A stretch of 41,531 bases of DNA, from the NCBI GenBank assembly GCA_937951935.1, contig CALGAM010000111.1:1-41531 (forward strand), given 5' to 3'. Position numbers and translations under genes: made by a program. The stretch comes from an uncultured Micromonospora sp. GTDB taxonomy: Bacteria > Actinomycetota > Actinomycetes > Mycobacteriales > Micromonosporaceae. The stretch's first letter is position 1. Every line of letters begins with the position of its first letter. The notes under the pieces were generated by a model. That model saw only the letters and a program-made list of their open reading frames with translations, did not search any database and was not told where the DNA came from. Shown here one piece after another: positions 40,614 to 41,531 of this stretch.

Positions 40614-41531
40614 ATGAACGCCGACGAGATCGCCGCAGGTCGGGCACGCTGGCAGGCCCGGTACGACGCCGCGCGCAAGCGTGACGCGGACTTCACCACG
40701 CTCTCGGGGATGGCGGTCGAACCGGTGTACGGACCCCCGGAGGGCGCCGACGACCCGCGGTTCGAGCGGATCGGGTGGCCGGGGGAGTACCCGTACACCC
40801 GGGGCCTGTACCCCACCGGCTACCGGGGGCGAACCTGGACCATCCGGCAGTTCGCCGGCTTCGGCAACGCCCGGCAGACCAACGAGCGGTACAAGATGAT
40901 CCTCGGCGCGGGCGGCGGGGGGCTCTCGGTCGCCTTCGACATGCCGACCCTGATGGGGCGCGACTCCGACGACCCGCAGGCACTCGGCGAGGTCGGACAC
41001 TGCGGGGTGGCGATCGACTCCGTCGCCGACATGGAGGTGCTCTTCGACGGCATCGACCTGGGCGCCGTCACCACGAGCATGACCATCTCCGGCCCGGCGG
41101 TGCCGATCTTCTGCATGTACCTGGTCGCCGCCGAACGGCAGGGCGTCGATCCCTCCACCCTGGACGGTACGCTGCAGACCGACATCTTCAAGGAGTACAT
41201 CGCCCAGAAGGAGTGGCTGTTCGCCCCGGAGCCGCACCTGCGGCTCATCGGCGACCTGATGGAGTACTGCTCGGCGAACATCCCCCGGTACAAGCCACTG
41301 TCGATCTCCGGCTACCACATCCGGGAGGCCGGCGCGACCGCCGCCCAGGAACTGGCGTACACCCTGGCGGACGGCTTCGGTTACGTCGAGCTCGGGCGCA
41401 GCCGCGGCCTGGACGTGAACGTCTTCGCCCCCGGCCTGAGCTTCTTCTTCGACGCCCACATCGACTTCTTCGAGGAGATCGCCAAGTTCCGGGCCGCCCG
41501 CCGGATCTGGGCCCGCTGGATGCGCGACGTC
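40614..41531 (+). CDS. icmA: Isobutyryl-CoA mutase large subunit, N-terminal part (cut by window end)
   Basis: 306 residues visible from ATG 40614 with GGAGGAG upstream; family length is about 566, so the C-terminal part lies outside. TIM-barrel substrate domain of the methylmalonyl-CoA mutase family: RTWTIRQFAGFGNARQTNERY, GGGLSVAFDMPTLMGRDSDD, SISGYHIREAGAT with His235 (His244 in methylmalonyl-CoA mutase), FFEEIAKFRAARRIWARWM. Phe80 and Gln198 stand where methylmalonyl-CoA mutase has Tyr89 and Arg207; this pair is the published mark of isobutyryl-CoA mutase. It interconverts isobutyryl- and n-butyryl-CoA with adenosylcobalamin and needs a small B12-binding subunit (IcmB), not in the window. 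Confidence 0.94.
   Translation, partial: MNADEIAAGRARWQARYDAARKRDADFTTLSGMAVEPVYGPPEGADDPRFERIGWPGEYPYTRGLYPTGYRGRTWTIRQFAGFGNARQTNERYKMILGAGGGGLSVAFDMPTLMGRDSDDPQALGEVGHCGVAIDSVADMEVLFDGIDLGAVTTSMTISGPAVPIFCMYLVAAERQGVDPSTLDGTLQTDIFKEYIAQKEWLFAPEPHLRLIGDLMEYCSANIPRYKPLSISGYHIREAGATAAQELAYTLADGFGYVELGRSRGLDVNVFAPGLSFFFDAHIDFFEEIAKFRAARRIWARWMRDV

Noticed and set aside
40614..41531. Annotation as methylmalonyl-CoA mutase
   Set aside because: Phe80 and Gln198 are the isobutyryl-CoA mutase residues, and the N-terminal sequence matches IcmA as I know it.

Overview
The window is a GC-rich actinobacterial chromosome segment. Very high GC, G/C-ending codons, many GTG starts, 4-bp GTGA/ATGA gene overlaps, several apparently leaderless promoters and the gene content all point to a filamentous member of the Micromonosporaceae (Micromonospora-like). 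The genus is inferred from overall feel and gene order, not from a database search. There are no rRNA or tRNA genes, CRISPR arrays, insertion sequences or prophage genes that I can support.

Layout. (1) 1-1.4 kb: four 33-bp hairpin repeats, a small Cys/His protein and an alpha/beta hydrolase. (2) 8.0-1.4 kb, minus strand: an extracellular-polysaccharide (EPS) operon in the order GT4 glycosyltransferase, Wzz-like chain-length protein, Wzy-like polymerase, three GT2 glycosyltransferases. (3) 8.5-14.5 kb, plus strand: two tandem paralogous secreted proteins (PQQ-type sugar dehydrogenase beta-propeller, PKD domain, further beta domains). (4) 14.6-18.6 kb: three small regulatory modules: ArsR with an AHSA1/SRPBCC protein, TetR with a DUF4865 protein, and a divergent SDR / XRE-MmyB pair. 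Each has a visible candidate operator and/or terminator. (5) 18.6-30.2 kb: the second half of the EPS/cell-surface sugar locus. A minus-strand operon (epimerase, methyltransferase, GT2, flippase) diverges from a plus-strand operon (C-methyltransferase, nucleotidyltransferase, PIG-L deacetylase, pyruvyl transferase, FrhB-like Fe-S protein). It ends at a membrane-anchored beta-helix protein. (6) 30.5-34.4 kb: two coiled-coil proteins resembling the polar-growth cytoskeletal proteins Scy and FilP. (7) 34.7-37.0 kb: an F420-type LLM oxidoreductase and a 2OG-Fe(II) oxygenase-like protein. (8) 37.0-41.5 kb: an acyl-CoA carbon-skeleton block: methylmalonyl-CoA epimerase homologue, acetyl-CoA acetyltransferase, MeaB G-protein chaperone, an Asp23/Gls24 protein, and the start of isobutyryl-CoA mutase large subunit (icmA), cut by the window edge.

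How it fits together. Regions 2 and 5 together supply nucleotide-sugar activation and modification, glycosyl transfer, flipping, polymerisation and chain-length control for one or more surface polysaccharides. No initiating phosphoglycosyl transferase or tyrosine kinase is in the window. Region 8 carries short branched acyl-CoA metabolism (isobutyryl-CoA to n-butyryl-CoA, methylmalonyl-CoA epimerisation). The Scy/FilP-like pair next to the epimerase-thiolase-MeaB-icmA block recalls the Streptomyces gene order, which supports the identification of the coiled-coil pair.

Most notable points: Phe80/Gln198 in IcmA mark it as an isobutyryl- rather than methylmalonyl-CoA mutase; the epimerase has Gln-Gln where the family has the metal-binding His-His; a near-perfect 31-bp palindrome lies in the SDR/XRE promoter; an operator sits on the arsR start codon; codon usage shifts abruptly inside the C-methyltransferase gene; and an atypical nucleotidyltransferase-methyltransferase-epimerase-PIG-L sugar module has no 4,6-dehydratase in view.
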